From Pomacea canaliculata (lineage: Eukaryota; Mollusca; Gastropoda; Architaenioglossa; Ampullariidae), in the NCBI RefSeq assembly GCF_003073045.1, contig NC_037602.1, positions 15,069,731 through 15,133,730 on the forward strand: a DNA stretch of 64,000 bases, written 5' to 3'. This document shows positions 1 to 53,015 of this stretch, one piece after another. A model generated the notes under the pieces. The model was given only the letters and a program-made list of their open reading frames with translations. It did not search any database and had not been told where the DNA came from. Made by a program: the position numbers and the translations under genes. Every line of letters begins with the position of its first letter. Position 1 is the stretch's first letter.

Positions 1-12
1 TAAAAACAAAAA

Positions 13-48
13 GTCATGTGACGACAGTAGGAAATCGCTAAAATGGCA
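13..48 (+). promoter_or_regulatory. E-box/M-box plus TISU-like start context of the MPR-like gene
   Basis: GTCATGTGAC at 13-22 is a near-palindromic E-box of the MITF/TFE type (CLEAR-like). AAAATGGC at 41-48 surrounds the chosen ATG and resembles the YY1/TISU initiator seen in genes with very short leaders. The E-box contains ATGTGA, a start-stop pair, if it is transcribed. A CLEAR-like site would make sense for a lysosomal sorting gene. The function is inferred from sequence alone. Confidence 0.4.
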
Positions 49-3000
49 GACGACACAATAGTGAGGTGTCTGTTGTGCTGCTTTTGTGCACTTGTGATTC
101 CTACAGCAGTCACCATTGCCTCTGAACCTACTCAGATTTGTGGTGCTCCTAACTATGATGTGAGGAATCTGACTGCAAGGTATTATATGTATTTTTCTCA
201 AAGATGGTGACTACCTACTGTGAAGCGCCTTGAGCTTGCCCGACAAGCAGGGATAGCGCGCTGTGTGAGCCAACTTTATATACCACCGATCAAGAACCCA
301 TCCTCCTTGGACTTGTGTTGTGTGTGGATTTTTCTGTCATGTTTGTCTTTTGAAGTGCCTCACTCCATTTGTTTGCGGACTGTGCACGTTTTTATACTTT
401 GTGTATTAACCTTTCTCTTGTAAAGCGCATTGAGCCATCAGCTAAATGGGGAAATGCGCTGCACTTTATGATAATAATAAATCCAAAACCAAAAGTAAAA
501 GTCATATTAACCCCAGTAATAAATACAATTAAAATGTAAATATAAAATGCACATCAGTGTTTGCTTCCTGTAGTCACGATCGATCGACCTTAATTGAAAC
601 ATTATAGTTTTCTTGCACTCATGAGGGAAGTCATGGATTACAGTTTTTGTTTTTGGTTATTCCTCAAGGGTTTGGAAGTTTATGGTCCCAAGCACCTTCT
701 GCCTGCGAACTCAAAATGGCTCAGTACCAGATGATGGATGTGAAATTCAGATGGCATTCTGTCGTAATCTTAATGAATCAAGAAACTGTTCCTCAGCTAG
801 TGTATGTGAAAACTACAATGTTGCAAGTGAACAGTTCACATACAAGCTTGGCTCATATGTGCAACAGCCATTTAACGTAACAGGTGAGTAGTGACAAAGC
901 CTTATATATAACAGTACGTGAAAATAGTACATAAAACTACAGAACAAGCTTTAACAATAACTTTATTCAACAGAAGAATCCTGTAGTATGTGCCCCCTCA
1001 GATCAGTGAACACTTCCTTGTGTCAGCATCTGCAAATAAACTTCTAAAACAAATTTACCTTTGGTCAGTAAACAGCTGTTAAACATGGGTGCAGATTTTG
1101 AGTGACAAAATTTGTGCTTCATCTCAGACAGGATTTTGTTTTAGTGGGAATCTTGTTCTTTTTGAAATGCAGTTTATTACTAATTCTTGTATATTATATA
1201 TTTCACTTCATTACTCATTTAGCAGCAAAAGACAGCAGAAAACACTTCTGACTTTTTCTGTGATGATGGAAAACTTGGATATAGGAGATGATTTCAACAC
1301 TTGTAATTATTTTTTTCTTGATAGACTTTATAATTATCAGCAGGTTAGAGTGCTATATAAATTTTCAGGACTTTGTGAATGCAGGTAAACAACTATTTTA
1401 GTTTTATTGATAAATTTTATGGCTTATATGAAGACAGATTTGTATTTCATTACTGCAATTTTTATTTTGTGATAGGTGAAGTTGTGGGACAAGGGTTTCA
1501 TGTCAGTAGTGGTGATGGACAGAATTATACAGACAGCGAAAACAAGACATGCACCCTAAAAACAGTTATGACATTTATTTGTAATAAGTCTGCCATATGG
1601 GAGAAAGGCAATTCTGAAGGGCCAACTACTGTTCCCATAAATCCAAACATCATGTTTGATCCTGCAACTTGTTTGGTAAGTCAGGATTACTGTATGCATT
1701 GTCTACAGATGTAAAGACAGATATGAAGAAACTTGTCGATTTTTCCTGTTGTATTTTGCTCGCATACATATACTTGCAATGATCTTTCACAGAAATATGA
1801 ATCCTTTGCTGGTTAATTTATGGTTTTAAGTGCATGGAAAAAAATTATTATCTTTTAAAAAATAATTACAGTTGGCCTTATATGTATGGTATGGTATGGT
1901 ATTGCAGGTATGCAAGATGTAATTATTAAAATTAATATTATTATATTTAATTTTTTTCTTTTGTATTTTATTGCAGTATAATTTTACCTTTCATTTTGCT
2001 GGTGCCTGCCCTTTAACTTCACCTTCAACACCTGTCCACACACTCAGTCCAGGCAGTGTTTTGTTACTCATGTAAGATAACCTCTTTTATCAATGTTATA
2101 TACTTTGTCTTTTGATGGATATCAAAATTAAAGACAAGAGATTAAGTGCAGATATTTTTGTAAGCTGTAAAATAGCAAAAGTAGACATTTATATCTTAAA
2201 GGAAATATTAAATTAATAATTATGGTGGTTTTCAGCTTTTTCGTTTCCCTCATTGTATATTTTGCACTGGGATCACTTGTGAACACGGCAAGAGGAAAAC
2301 ATGGTCAAGAAATAATACCTCATAATAAATTTTGGACATCCTTACCTGTCTACGTTGCTGTGAGTAAATGCATAATGTTTTGAAATAGTTTATGTGGTGT
2401 AGTGCATAAAGTATTCCTGACAAAGGCATAAACAGCTGCCTTCTCATTTCAGCTATGTACTTCATAATTAGCAAATATGTGTGTGTGTGTGTGTGTGAAA
2501 CATAAAAGTTGCCTTACAGATTTTAACCAATACAGTATGTGTGGTAGAAGTATTAAGATACCACTGATGTCAGTTTGGATCCTTGTATTTGTTTATAAAG
2601 CCCCACTGGAGCAAAAAGTTTTATATAAAGTAAGGTAAAGATAAAGGTAGTTCTCTAACTCTTTTTGGCGATATGTTGATTCAATACACATAGCGCAGGA
2701 ACCTTACACAGTTGACCCATCTGTGGGAAGTGGGTAATTTGCATTGAGCGGAGGAAAGTATGGCAGTGAGTCAGAGAGGATAGGCAAGGCCCTCATAAAA
2801 CGCTTGCCTTTAGAAAAGTGCAGTCCTCATTCCCACAGTGACCAAAAGGTTAGGGCATGACCTTTATCATACTGTGAAATGGATATAGTTCACTATTTGG
2901 TTCCAAAAATCTGAGTGGATAATCACCCTCAGTTCACAAAATAGGTATCTTTCAAATTTTTTTACCTATTTTTTTTTCTCCTTCTCTGGTCCCCCTTTCT

Positions 3001-3947
3001 GGAATTGCCCTTTTTTCTTAAAACTGTGTCTACATTTGAAGCTTCAAGCCTCAAAACAAATCTCTTTAAGAAATATCTAATCGGGCAAACTCTTCCATTC
3101 CCTCCCCATTTAGTAACAGTTCTTCATTTTATATATATATTTATTATCCTTCCCCGAAAATAAGATTTTCAAAAGAGGTGTTAGGGCTTTTATTCAGGGG
3201 GTGTCTTATTTTTTCAGGTACAAAAATCTACATTCATTTTAATATACTCTGGAACATCGTTATAGCTCTCCAAACCCTGAATTCCTTGCAACTTTGTTTC
3301 CTGTTAAATCATTATCTGTTATAATTTATATCATCATTTATCTTAAGGATTGAGGTAGTAATATTATTTATATATTATTTAGTATTATTACTTTATAATT
3401 CAATGTGTCTGTCATATGTTTGGATGAAAAAACCCATCTGGTTGACAATACTAAGTAGGGCTTACACATATTACAACTGAAGAACTTTTCTGATTCACCT
3501 AACCTACTCAGTTTCCAGCTAAAACTTTTGCAAATCAATTATCTAGCTGTGTCACAAAATAATTTTTAGCTCACCTGTTTGTGTGGTTAGTACTTGCCTC
3601 TCTCTTCTAATCTGCACTCTTCTCCTTACAGTGTCCTAAACCCTAATCCAAACCTCCACCATGTCCTCAGTTTTCCCTTCCTTGTTATCCATATTCTATA
3701 TCAAACCCTTAAATCCAACCATATCTAAAACTCTAATTCTAATGTCCATCGTCCATTTCCCCAATTTGCTCTAAGTACACACACATACGTGCACACAAAC
3801 TGCCTTTCAGTCTATCCATCCAAATAAAGAAAACACAGTAAAACAAAAAGGTACTTATAACCCACTTTCTTTGTTGTACAGGATGGTTGTGAGTACAGCT
3901 TGTCTTGTGGAAGAAGGCAGGGAGGACAGAAATATGAAAGCATCTAA
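43..3947 (+). CDS. Cation-dependent mannose-6-phosphate receptor-like type I membrane protein
   Basis: Six exons join in frame: 43-179, 693-883, 1476-1675, 1977-2071, 2236-2359 and 3882-3947, giving about 270 residues. Residues 1 to about 27 look like a signal peptide. A cysteine-rich luminal domain follows (about 32-190) with several N-glycosylation sequons and a YDVRNLT start resembling MRH (mannose-6-phosphate receptor homology) domains. One membrane span lies at about 203-224. The cytosolic tail has a PHNKFW block and a VADGCEY block that resemble the tail of vertebrate cation-dependent M6P receptors, and it ends in YESI, a YXX-hydrophobic sorting motif. Family role: carrying lysosomal cargo from Golgi to endosomes. 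The residues expected to hold mannose-6-phosphate are not evident, so ligand binding is doubtful. The exon 2 acceptor (692/693) is the least certain junction; 678/679 is an alternative that would require a different exon 1 donor (159/160). An ATG27/MRL1-like sorting protein is an alternative name. Confidence 0.75.
425..485 (+). repeat. LINE (L2/CR1-like) 3' tail in intron 1 of the MPR-like gene
   Basis: The segment has the form GTAAAGCGCATTGAGC, then AAATGCGCTGCACTTTATG, then an ATAATAATAA tail. This is the conserved 3' end pattern of L2/CR1-type retroposons and of SINEs that borrow it. The repeat probably starts near 215, where a related GAAGCGCCTTGAGC phrase occurs. Confidence 0.5.
2360..3881 (+). 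other. Long last intron of the MPR-like gene
   Basis: This 1.5-kb intron contains a short (GT)n tract near 2477-2497. At 2620-2880 there is a segment of mixed composition that may be a decayed retroposon. No open coding exon or recognisable element was seen. Confidence 0.5.
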
Positions 3948-4022
3948 CATTTTTATGTGCTTTTGTTTAAGTTTTTTCAAGTATGTATCATATGTAAAAG
4001 CTCTGATCATCTGATATACCTT

Positions 4023-4028
4023 AATAAA
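4023..4028 (+). promoter_or_regulatory. Poly(A) signal for the MPR-like gene
   Basis: AATAAA lies about 75 bp after the stop codon at 3945-3947 and is the first canonical signal downstream of it. Confidence 0.5.
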
Positions 4029-4029
4029 T

Positions 4030-6880
4030 AGCATAGGTTGTCAGGCACACATGGCATAAAGAGTAGTTTCCAAAAACAGTTTTGTTACTTGTTTTTTAGG
4101 ACTTTCATTAAAAGCTGTAAAAAGCTTCTGGATTTACTTGAAAGAAGTAATCAAATCATTTTGTTGCTTAGATTGTACCCACCAATATTTGCTTTATATA
4201 GAAGGAAATCATAGTTGAGTACATCAGATAGTCCTTAGTCCTTTTGAATTATCTGGTGAACTGGTGAAACCTTTCTTGCTCACCTAATTTCCTTGGTTCC
4301 CAACTAAAATTGTCAATACATACATCAATTTTCCAAGTTAGCTATATATTAATAGGATATTGTCTTGGAATTCTGTGTTTCAATGTGATATATTATTTCT
4401 TTGGTTGAATAGGTCTTTAAAAGCTAGGAATCATTGTGAATTTTGTAGTAACTTGCTTCTTTAGTCAAACTGTTTTATTAAGCCTGTTTTTGCCTCTATA
4501 ATTGTTGCAGATTAACAGCGTTTTGTCCATTTTCAGGACTAAGTCATAAGAAAAATTGTTAACCACTTGTAACAAGTTTGGTTGTTATTGGGTGGGTGGT
4601 GAGGAAGCAGGAATACAAAGGCATGAGTGCTTTGAATTTATTCTTGTTACACATGATCACATTACAGTAGTGTGTGGTATGAGGCATACAGCCTTGATGT
4701 TTTGAGAAGCTTTGAATCCTTTTTCCTGCTGCTTTATATATTAAAATATTGCATGTTTATCTACTTAATTTAATGTATTGAAAGTGTGCCTTATATTTGC
4801 AAACTTTTCATAGTCTAGAAATCTGAAAGCATGCAGATATGGTCATATGTATATTGTGACTTTTTCTAGATAATAACATTTAATATTTCGTTATTTGCAA
4901 AATAGCTGTGATAGTAATTGTATGTTAATTCAATGCCACTTACAGGAGGCATGACTCATACACACACACACAAAAATCCATATAACATAGTTTTTTCATT
5001 ATTTTTAATTCATAGATTGATTTTTTTTTACCTTGGCATTTGGTTGATCATATCAGGGTTAGGGTTAGGAAATGTGTTATAGACCTAGATACCATTCTAT
5101 TATATTTTCTTGGATTGTAGTCTATCAAATCATTTAAAAGTTACAGACCTAGATGTGGTTCTAGATTCAAACTGTAAAAGCTGCATTAATTGCAAAAGCC
5201 ACAAGCTAATCTGTTTTCTTTATGGCAATATATCAGTTCATGAAACCACAACACATTAAAATATGGAGTTGATATCTGCATGTTGTAAGCATTTAATGCT
5301 TATTATAATCACAAGATGTGAATCACATATAAAAAGATGATTGTAGGTTGTCTTTTACAGCAGAAAAGCATGCCCAATTTTATTCATTATTTTATTCACA
5401 CATCAATAAAGAAAGCCATTATACTTAATACTTATATTGTTGAATAATCCTGAAAAAACTGTGCTAGCATATATAAAAATATATAATCATGCTTATTATG
5501 AAATTATATAACATATGTAATAACCTGTTTAAACATTGTCAACATATCTGTTTATATGCCATGGTGCTGATTAGATATATTGTTTATTAATCTATACTTT
5601 TCTTAGCACCCTAAAGACAACACATATATTTAATGTGTAATTGGCTGTCATTGTCATTGTCAGACATTACATCTTTGATAAATGAGTTTTTCAAATTGGT
5701 GAAATCAAAAGTTGATGAATTTAACACATGGTGAGAAATCTAATTATGAGTGAGATAAGGTTGTATTTTTGCCATCATGTCAAAATGAGATATTTATTTT
5801 TTTATATTACACATATTTGTTTTATCTGTACACAAAAGAGGAATGTCTTTTTTGTGTGGTTGACATATTTTAATGCCAGCTGCTGCATATTGAAATACGA
5901 GGGTGTTTTTCTTGTATCTGATTTTTTTTGTAACTTTCCTGGGATCACAGGTGTGCCCATGCATGAGATAGAGAGACTTGGAAGCTGTGAATGACAGACA
6001 TATTTATTCATTTAAGTGAGGTGTTCTCCAAAATGGTGGACTTAACATTGCAGCAAAATATTGATCAAATTTCAAATACTTCAATCATGAATTTAAGCAA
6101 TTTTCTTTTGAACATGACTGCATCTAAACTCTAATTTGGTCTTTTTTTTCAATGATGATGATAATAATAATAATGGTAATAATCAGAGAACTTATATGGT
6201 GCTGTTCCCCAATCAAACCCATGATCCCGGTACTTTACAAAACTATTTAAATGTTTACTAACAAAACGTGTTCTATGCGTTACCACTTTAACCTGACAAA
6301 GCCAAGTAATAAATTATAAGGTCTTCATCAACAAAGTAGAAAATAAACTTGGTCCTGCAGTTCATTCATGTGCATGGTGGGCTGCTATATGTTTGTTACA
6401 TACTTTGTTGGTAGGCTCCTGCTTTCATTCAATTCACAATTGAAGCATAATATTTTGAACGAAATAATCATTTTCTCAAAAAGAAACCATCTTTAAAAAT
6501 GCAATTATTCACCAATAGTTTAGTTAGTTTATTCCTTAATTGTTGCTCCTTTGAGGAGCATAGGGCCACAACAACACCTCTCCAGATTTCTTTTATTTTA
6601 AGAAGATTGAGGGGTACGTACAGTATTAGAAAGTGCATTCAGTTTCAGTTTGTCGTGTTAGCAGATGTCGGTGAAGTTTTTTTCCAAAAGATTAATTTTG
6701 CAAGCCTGGAAAACATTTTAATGGTTATTTGGAAGAGTTATTACAATATGAAAAATTTTCTCGTGAACATTAACCTGTAAGAAAATCTTGTAATGGCATC
6801 AACAAATATCTTCATTTAAGGGTTTTGAATGTCAAAAGGTTCACATCTAATTTTTAATTGCATTTCCATTGCAATCACAG
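4030..6880. other. AT-rich intergenic stretch
   Basis: No gene was recognised here. At about 6155-6240 there is an inverted L2-like tail (AATAATAATAATGG followed by CTTATATGGTGCTG). Two tandem TTAGGG units occur near 5056. The remaining open frames are short, AT-rich and without family resemblance. Confidence 0.5.
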
Positions 6881-6975
6881 GCTGACCTACAGTCTAGAAT
6901 GTCTGTGCAGGTGTTTGAATTATTTGCAACTCTATGTTCATGTACCATGCCTGGAGCATCCATTCTGAAGGACAG
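6881..6975 (+). other. Orphan exon-like segment
   Basis: A good acceptor (TTGCAATCACAG before 6881) and a donor (GACAG/GTGTGC at 6975/6976) bound 95 nt that stay open. The encoded peptide looks protein-like and contains MSVQVFELFATLC and TMPGASILKD. The end phase (2) would match ATR exon 2, so it could be an alternative first coding exon. It could equally be a relic of a lost gene or chance. I do not recognise the peptide. Confidence 0.3.
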
Positions 6976-6988
6976 GTGTGCCTCAAAT

Positions 6989-7200
6989 CACGAACTTGTA
7001 TTATTGGACTGCTGGCAGACAATTTTTTCCAGTTTAACTGCTAAAACGAGGCATTAGACGACAAAGCTTCCGGTTTATTCACATTCTTTGTTTAGGCTCG
7101 CCAAGACTAACAGCGGATCACTTCGCATGAGGGTAAATGTTGGTCTTGGCAGACAGACAGCTATACACGTCCATGCTCAAATGAATTGCTGCTGCTATTT
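6989..7200 (+). repeat. Dispersed repeat A, copy 1, with stem-loop
   Basis: About 210 bp closely matching 20575-20790 in direct orientation. It contains a 12-bp stem (7100-7111 with 7139-7150) around a 27-nt loop. No terminal duplication or coding capacity is visible, so it is a nonautonomous repeat of unknown class. Confidence 0.7.
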
Positions 7201-7641
7201 TTGTTCTTGGCATGACACTTGATTGTGTAAAATGTGTCAAAAAAGACTTTGTAATTTTGTCAGTATGTTTACAGAGGTAAATATAACTATGTCTACATCA
7301 GCAGTGTATATAATCACAAAATTTATTGCAAGTGAAAGGATCCATTCAGCATGGTCACATAAGGGACCCACAACGAAGTTTACACTCCTCTTAACCCCTC
7401 AACCCCCACCCTCCACACAAAACGCAGATAGATGTGCATACAGTGTGCGTGCCCATATAAGTAGATGGAGCACAAACAATTAGGAAGTTTTCATTTTCCA
7501 AAAAGTGTACTGATGTCAGTGTTTATAACTGTGCAAAAATAAACAGTTTCATCAAGCAAACTTGTTTGTCAAAAGTATGGCTTAACAAAATCTACATACA
7601 CAAATGCTGTCTCCCCCACCCCACCCCCCGATCACTGTCTA

Positions 7642-7984
7642 ACAAGACCCGATGTCTCGGGTAGAATCAACGTCTCCTTGTGGTCTGCGCATTTGTAGGG
7701 AATTTCAGCATGCGCTCTTTAGGTAGACACTGGGTCTTGTGGAACAAGAGCTGATGTCTCAAGCAGGGCTTGGCGTCAGGGGTTTTCTCCGGGTACTCGG
7801 GTTTCTTCCCCCCAACCTCTCGCCCCATAGTGTGAAATCGCCGCACGGTGGAAGCACTTTCCTGCTAAATAAACCAACCAATCAAAGAACCGACGTCTCC
7901 TACAGTTGTAGAAAGCCTCGATGTCTCAGGCTGAACCAATGTCTCTTTATTGTCTGTCTACATAGGCAGACAATGGGTCTTGTG
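7642..7984. repeat. Nested inverted and direct repeats (GGGTCTTGT family)
   Basis: ACAAGACCCGATGTCT at 7642-7657 is inverted at 7725-7740 (AGACACTGGGTCTTGT) and again at 7968-7983 (AGACAATGGGTCTTGT). GATGTCTC phrases recur at about 7651, 7752 and 7920. Between the arms (7765-7870) lies a GC-richer segment with TTTTCTCCGGGTACTCGGGT. It looks like a degenerate MITE with an internal duplication or a nested insertion. Confidence 0.5.
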
Positions 7985-8902
7985 TTGATTAATGGGTGTC
8001 TTCTGCGAACATGAGTTTCGACGGATTAGCAGATTTTTCGTGGTTTTGTCGCAGGCAGAACCAACCAGGGCTGCCAAGAGCACACCAAAAGAATATCTCC
8101 AGGCTAATTGTAATCGTAGATTATTTTCCAAGTATATAATACACGCATACAGTTTGTCAGTATCTACATTTCATTCAGTAACGTAATATAGAATGCAAAC
8201 ATTAGGACAAGTGCATTATAGGATCTACATCACAACCTATGCATAGAGTTGTTTACACCTGAGTGGTTAGTAAATGAAGAAAAATGATATTGTTGTAGAA
8301 TCCCGCTACATAGAAAAAAATCGACAGAGTGAGGAATGTTACGTCAACCTTTCTTTAAAAGAAAAGGAAAAAAATCCAGTGATCAAGGCCGGGTCGCTGA
8401 CTTAAAAAAAAAAATTTTGTAACCGTCTCAGTGAAGGAAAAACTTCGGAAGCTTGACGTCATAGGTCACGCCCTCGTGCACACACCAGCCCACGCGACCG
8501 TGCAGCGTCTAGCGCCACTGAACCAGTGAGTGTCACTCACCACGCTGTAGCTGCTACCAACTAAAATAATAATTCTACATTAGTAACAGCACTAAGGATG
8601 CCGTGTACTGCAAACTTTAGAGATACATGTACAAGCTTTAATATTAAAAGCAATAACAAGGAAGTGCGATGAGTGGATGCGGTGTTTCCCACACGTTGTC
8701 TCATCCTCAACCGACCTTAACTATACTAGGTGTCAAAGCCTGCTATAGCCGCAACCAAACAAAACAATAGCTCTAAGTTTCGTACAGATGTTTCAGTATT
8801 CTTCATCTTTAATTATTATAATCCCATTCTGATTGTTCTTTGTCACAATACTTCTGTAGTAAGGAATTATTTTTATATGATAAAAAAAAACTGTATATAT
8901 AT

Positions 8903-9091
8903 CAGTGGTTCTCCACCTTTTACTTGTGATCGACGCCCCCACCCCACCCCCGACGAACAAAAGTAGGCCCCGCGCCCCCCTTAACCAGCAACGTAAGCTA
9001 ATTTCAGTAATACCGGTATAAGAAACTTTTAAAAAATGACCACCTTCGCGCCCCCACCCCCCTTTGTATGCACCGTTTGAGAACCGCGCGG
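8903..9091. mobile_element. hAT-type MITE
   Basis: The left end CAGTGGTTCTCCACC and right end GTTTGAGAACCGCG are imperfect inverted repeats. ATATATAT flanks both sides (8895-8902 and 9092-9099) as a possible 8-bp target duplication, although that sequence is low complexity. The interior is C-rich (repeated GCGCCCCC) and non-coding. Confidence 0.6.
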
Positions 9092-9099
9092 ATATATAT

Positions 9100-10283
9100 C
9101 TTTTATCTGACAGTATTCAACGCACCATTACAACACAGCTCACACATGAGCATCAGAAAGTATTGTCGGCACTCTTAGGCTATCCTCACCAGTAACCACC
9201 CCACAAGACAGGTCATGGAATCCTCTGTCTAGCTGTCCTTCTCTCATCGACAGTTCCAGAGTCACGGAACACTATAATTACTGTTCGCAATTAAAATATC
9301 CGAGGGATGTGTATACAAATGTATGAAATATCACATCTTTTCTGTCCACACGGCGCAATGCAAAGGATAAAACAAAATTAAAAATCTTACACATTATGTC
9401 ACCCACATTTAATTATGCGAAAAAGAACGAGATGGGAAATCATAATAAGATTTCTTTTGAGACAAAAGCGAAAGAAGCTCTTCTGTGTCCGAAAGCTCGA
9501 AAAGTATTCTGTTAGCGCGCCATATTTCGTTGTGTCGTCTGATAGGTCTGGTTATCACGCACGTAGATCCACCTACGTGGTTATATGCTGTGTGTTTTGC
9601 CCCCAAAAAAAAATGCATCTTGTGTTTTAGGACAAGAGGTAATCGTCATATCATTTCTTCTAATTTAATTTCAAGAAATCTAAGCTTGCTATATATAGTT
9701 GGTAAACTGCCTTTGATAAATTAATGCACCGATCGAATCCCCAGACCAAGTCAGCCGACTACTATAGTCAGCCAGTTTTATTACTTCACCTCAAATCAGG
9801 GAATGAGGCCTGGAAACCAAGGATTGTACGGATTACATCACAAGGTGTCTTGAAGGTTATATCTCAATGAAACAACAATACTGCGCCCCTTAACAAGATC
9901 TACAAATAGTTTCTAGAGAATTTTCAGTGAAAAATCTGCCATCATACAGTTTTGCTGTTTATGTGCATGTTGAGAGATAATGGAATAAATGAATTACTCA
10001 AGTTGTGTGCGACGCTATGAGCCCTACCTGTCAGGCCTAATTTTAACCAGTGCAACCCCAACTATTCCTCTCACCTGGTTTGTTAAAGACAGTTCATTAA
10101 GTCCACTCTCCATTTGGCTCTGTTAAATCCTCTCCATTCTTTTCAATGAAATCATACCAAATGCCTCAGTTTAAGTTCGTGCCAGTTGACTAATACATTT
10201 CTACCAAGATAATTTCAGTTTTAAGAAATAGACTGTATACAGAGAAGTTCATTGATCTTTGTGGTTTCATTCTTTTCCTGCAG
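9100..10283. other. Region upstream of ATR
   Basis: Presumably the ATR promoter and 5' UTR lie here. TTTTCCTGCAG at about 10273-10283 is a good acceptor just before the ATR start codon, implying an upstream non-coding exon that I could not place. The segment 10035-10110 resembles 62854-62935 (both start CCTAATTTTAACCA), marking a second dispersed repeat family. Confidence 0.45.
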
Positions 10284-10303
10284 CAGGCACAGGTGTAGTA
10301 AAC

Positions 10304-51849
<41,546 letters not shown>

Positions 51850-53015
51850 ATTCCCATCAGGTTTATATTCGGCGTGAAAGTGCATTCCGATGGTCTAAAA
51901 CCCATACTTCTAAGCATGATGCAAACAGCTAGACTAACCCTGATGTTTTTTGTCTAGCACAGTTTCTGTTATAGGAAATTGTGAGATCAAAAGTTATTTT
52001 GACTAAATAGAGCCCCAGGAGCAAATTACAATTTGATCAAATTTGCATTAGATCACTCGAGCAATTTTTGAATAATTTTGTCGAAACTGCTTTTTGGTTA
52101 TTCTGCTTGTGAAGTGTGTTGTTGTGAGCAGACAATGTGCCTGTGATCAAATGGTTGAGCTTTTCTTTTTTGAAAAAAAATATTCTTACTGTTAACCTTT
52201 TTATTTTTCCTTGCATGAACCATTTCATTTATTAAGATGCCACCTTAAAGAATTTTCATCTGGCAGCTGTTTTCATTTTGTTTTTCAATTCTTCTTAAAC
52301 TATCTTAATAGTGTTGTCAGACTAACAAATGATTAGACCCTAAATCATCAGAAGTTGGCAGCACATATCATTAAGTCCTTCATAAGCTTCACAATATGTG
52401 ATTCTAAACCACAAACTGAAACAGGAGTGCGTATAAACACAAAATTTGGATTATCTGATGATGTATGTACAGGCCATTCTAGTTTACCATATCATTCTTG
52501 ATGAATACTGTAGATAAATGTGCTACCATAAAATAAAAAGGTACCTCTATTAAAAGGCACCTAATATAAAAGCGCTACAATATATATGCATATTCTTGTT
52601 GCATTTTATTATCAGATAAGAATAAAATAAAAATAAATTGTTTTAAATGCAATTAATCTGCAATTGATTTATGTGTCTGCATTATCAAATTCATTATTTT
52701 CTCCCATGTAAGAAATAACTGACATGTAACAGATGATTTATTGGCTAATTTTGCAAGTGAGATTTTAGTTTTACACAAAAATCAGGAAGGCTTTATCACG
52801 GACAGACAGGTGCCACATTCATTCGGAAAAGCAGACAAATGTCAAGACCAAAATGACAAGCAGAAAATGATCTTAAAGAAATGTACAATGCAATGCACAC
52901 ATTAGAGATGCAAGCAAAACATCACTACCCAAAAGCATCCTTTCCCACAGTCATGCAGTATTCTTTCAGTCCACTGGCTGTTGAGTGACACAATCAATGC
53001 CCCACATCTCTGCAA
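51850..53015. other. ATR/LSM6 tail-to-tail intergenic region
   Basis: It holds the presumed 3' UTRs of both genes. Plus-strand AATAAA occurs at 52532-52537 and as three overlapping copies at 52621-52637 (candidate ATR ends). Minus-strand AATAAA is at 52737-52742 (candidate LSM6 end). No other gene was seen. Confidence 0.55.

Noticed and set aside
2477-2497. Short regular repeat as a CRISPR-like or regulatory array
   Set aside because: It is a plain GT microsatellite in an animal genome.
5056-5070. TTAGGG repeats suggesting telomeric DNA
   Set aside because: Only two units, in the middle of ordinary intergenic sequence.
9409-9630. Overlapping open frames on both strands
   Set aside because: Neither translation shows a family signature, splice context or composition of a real protein.
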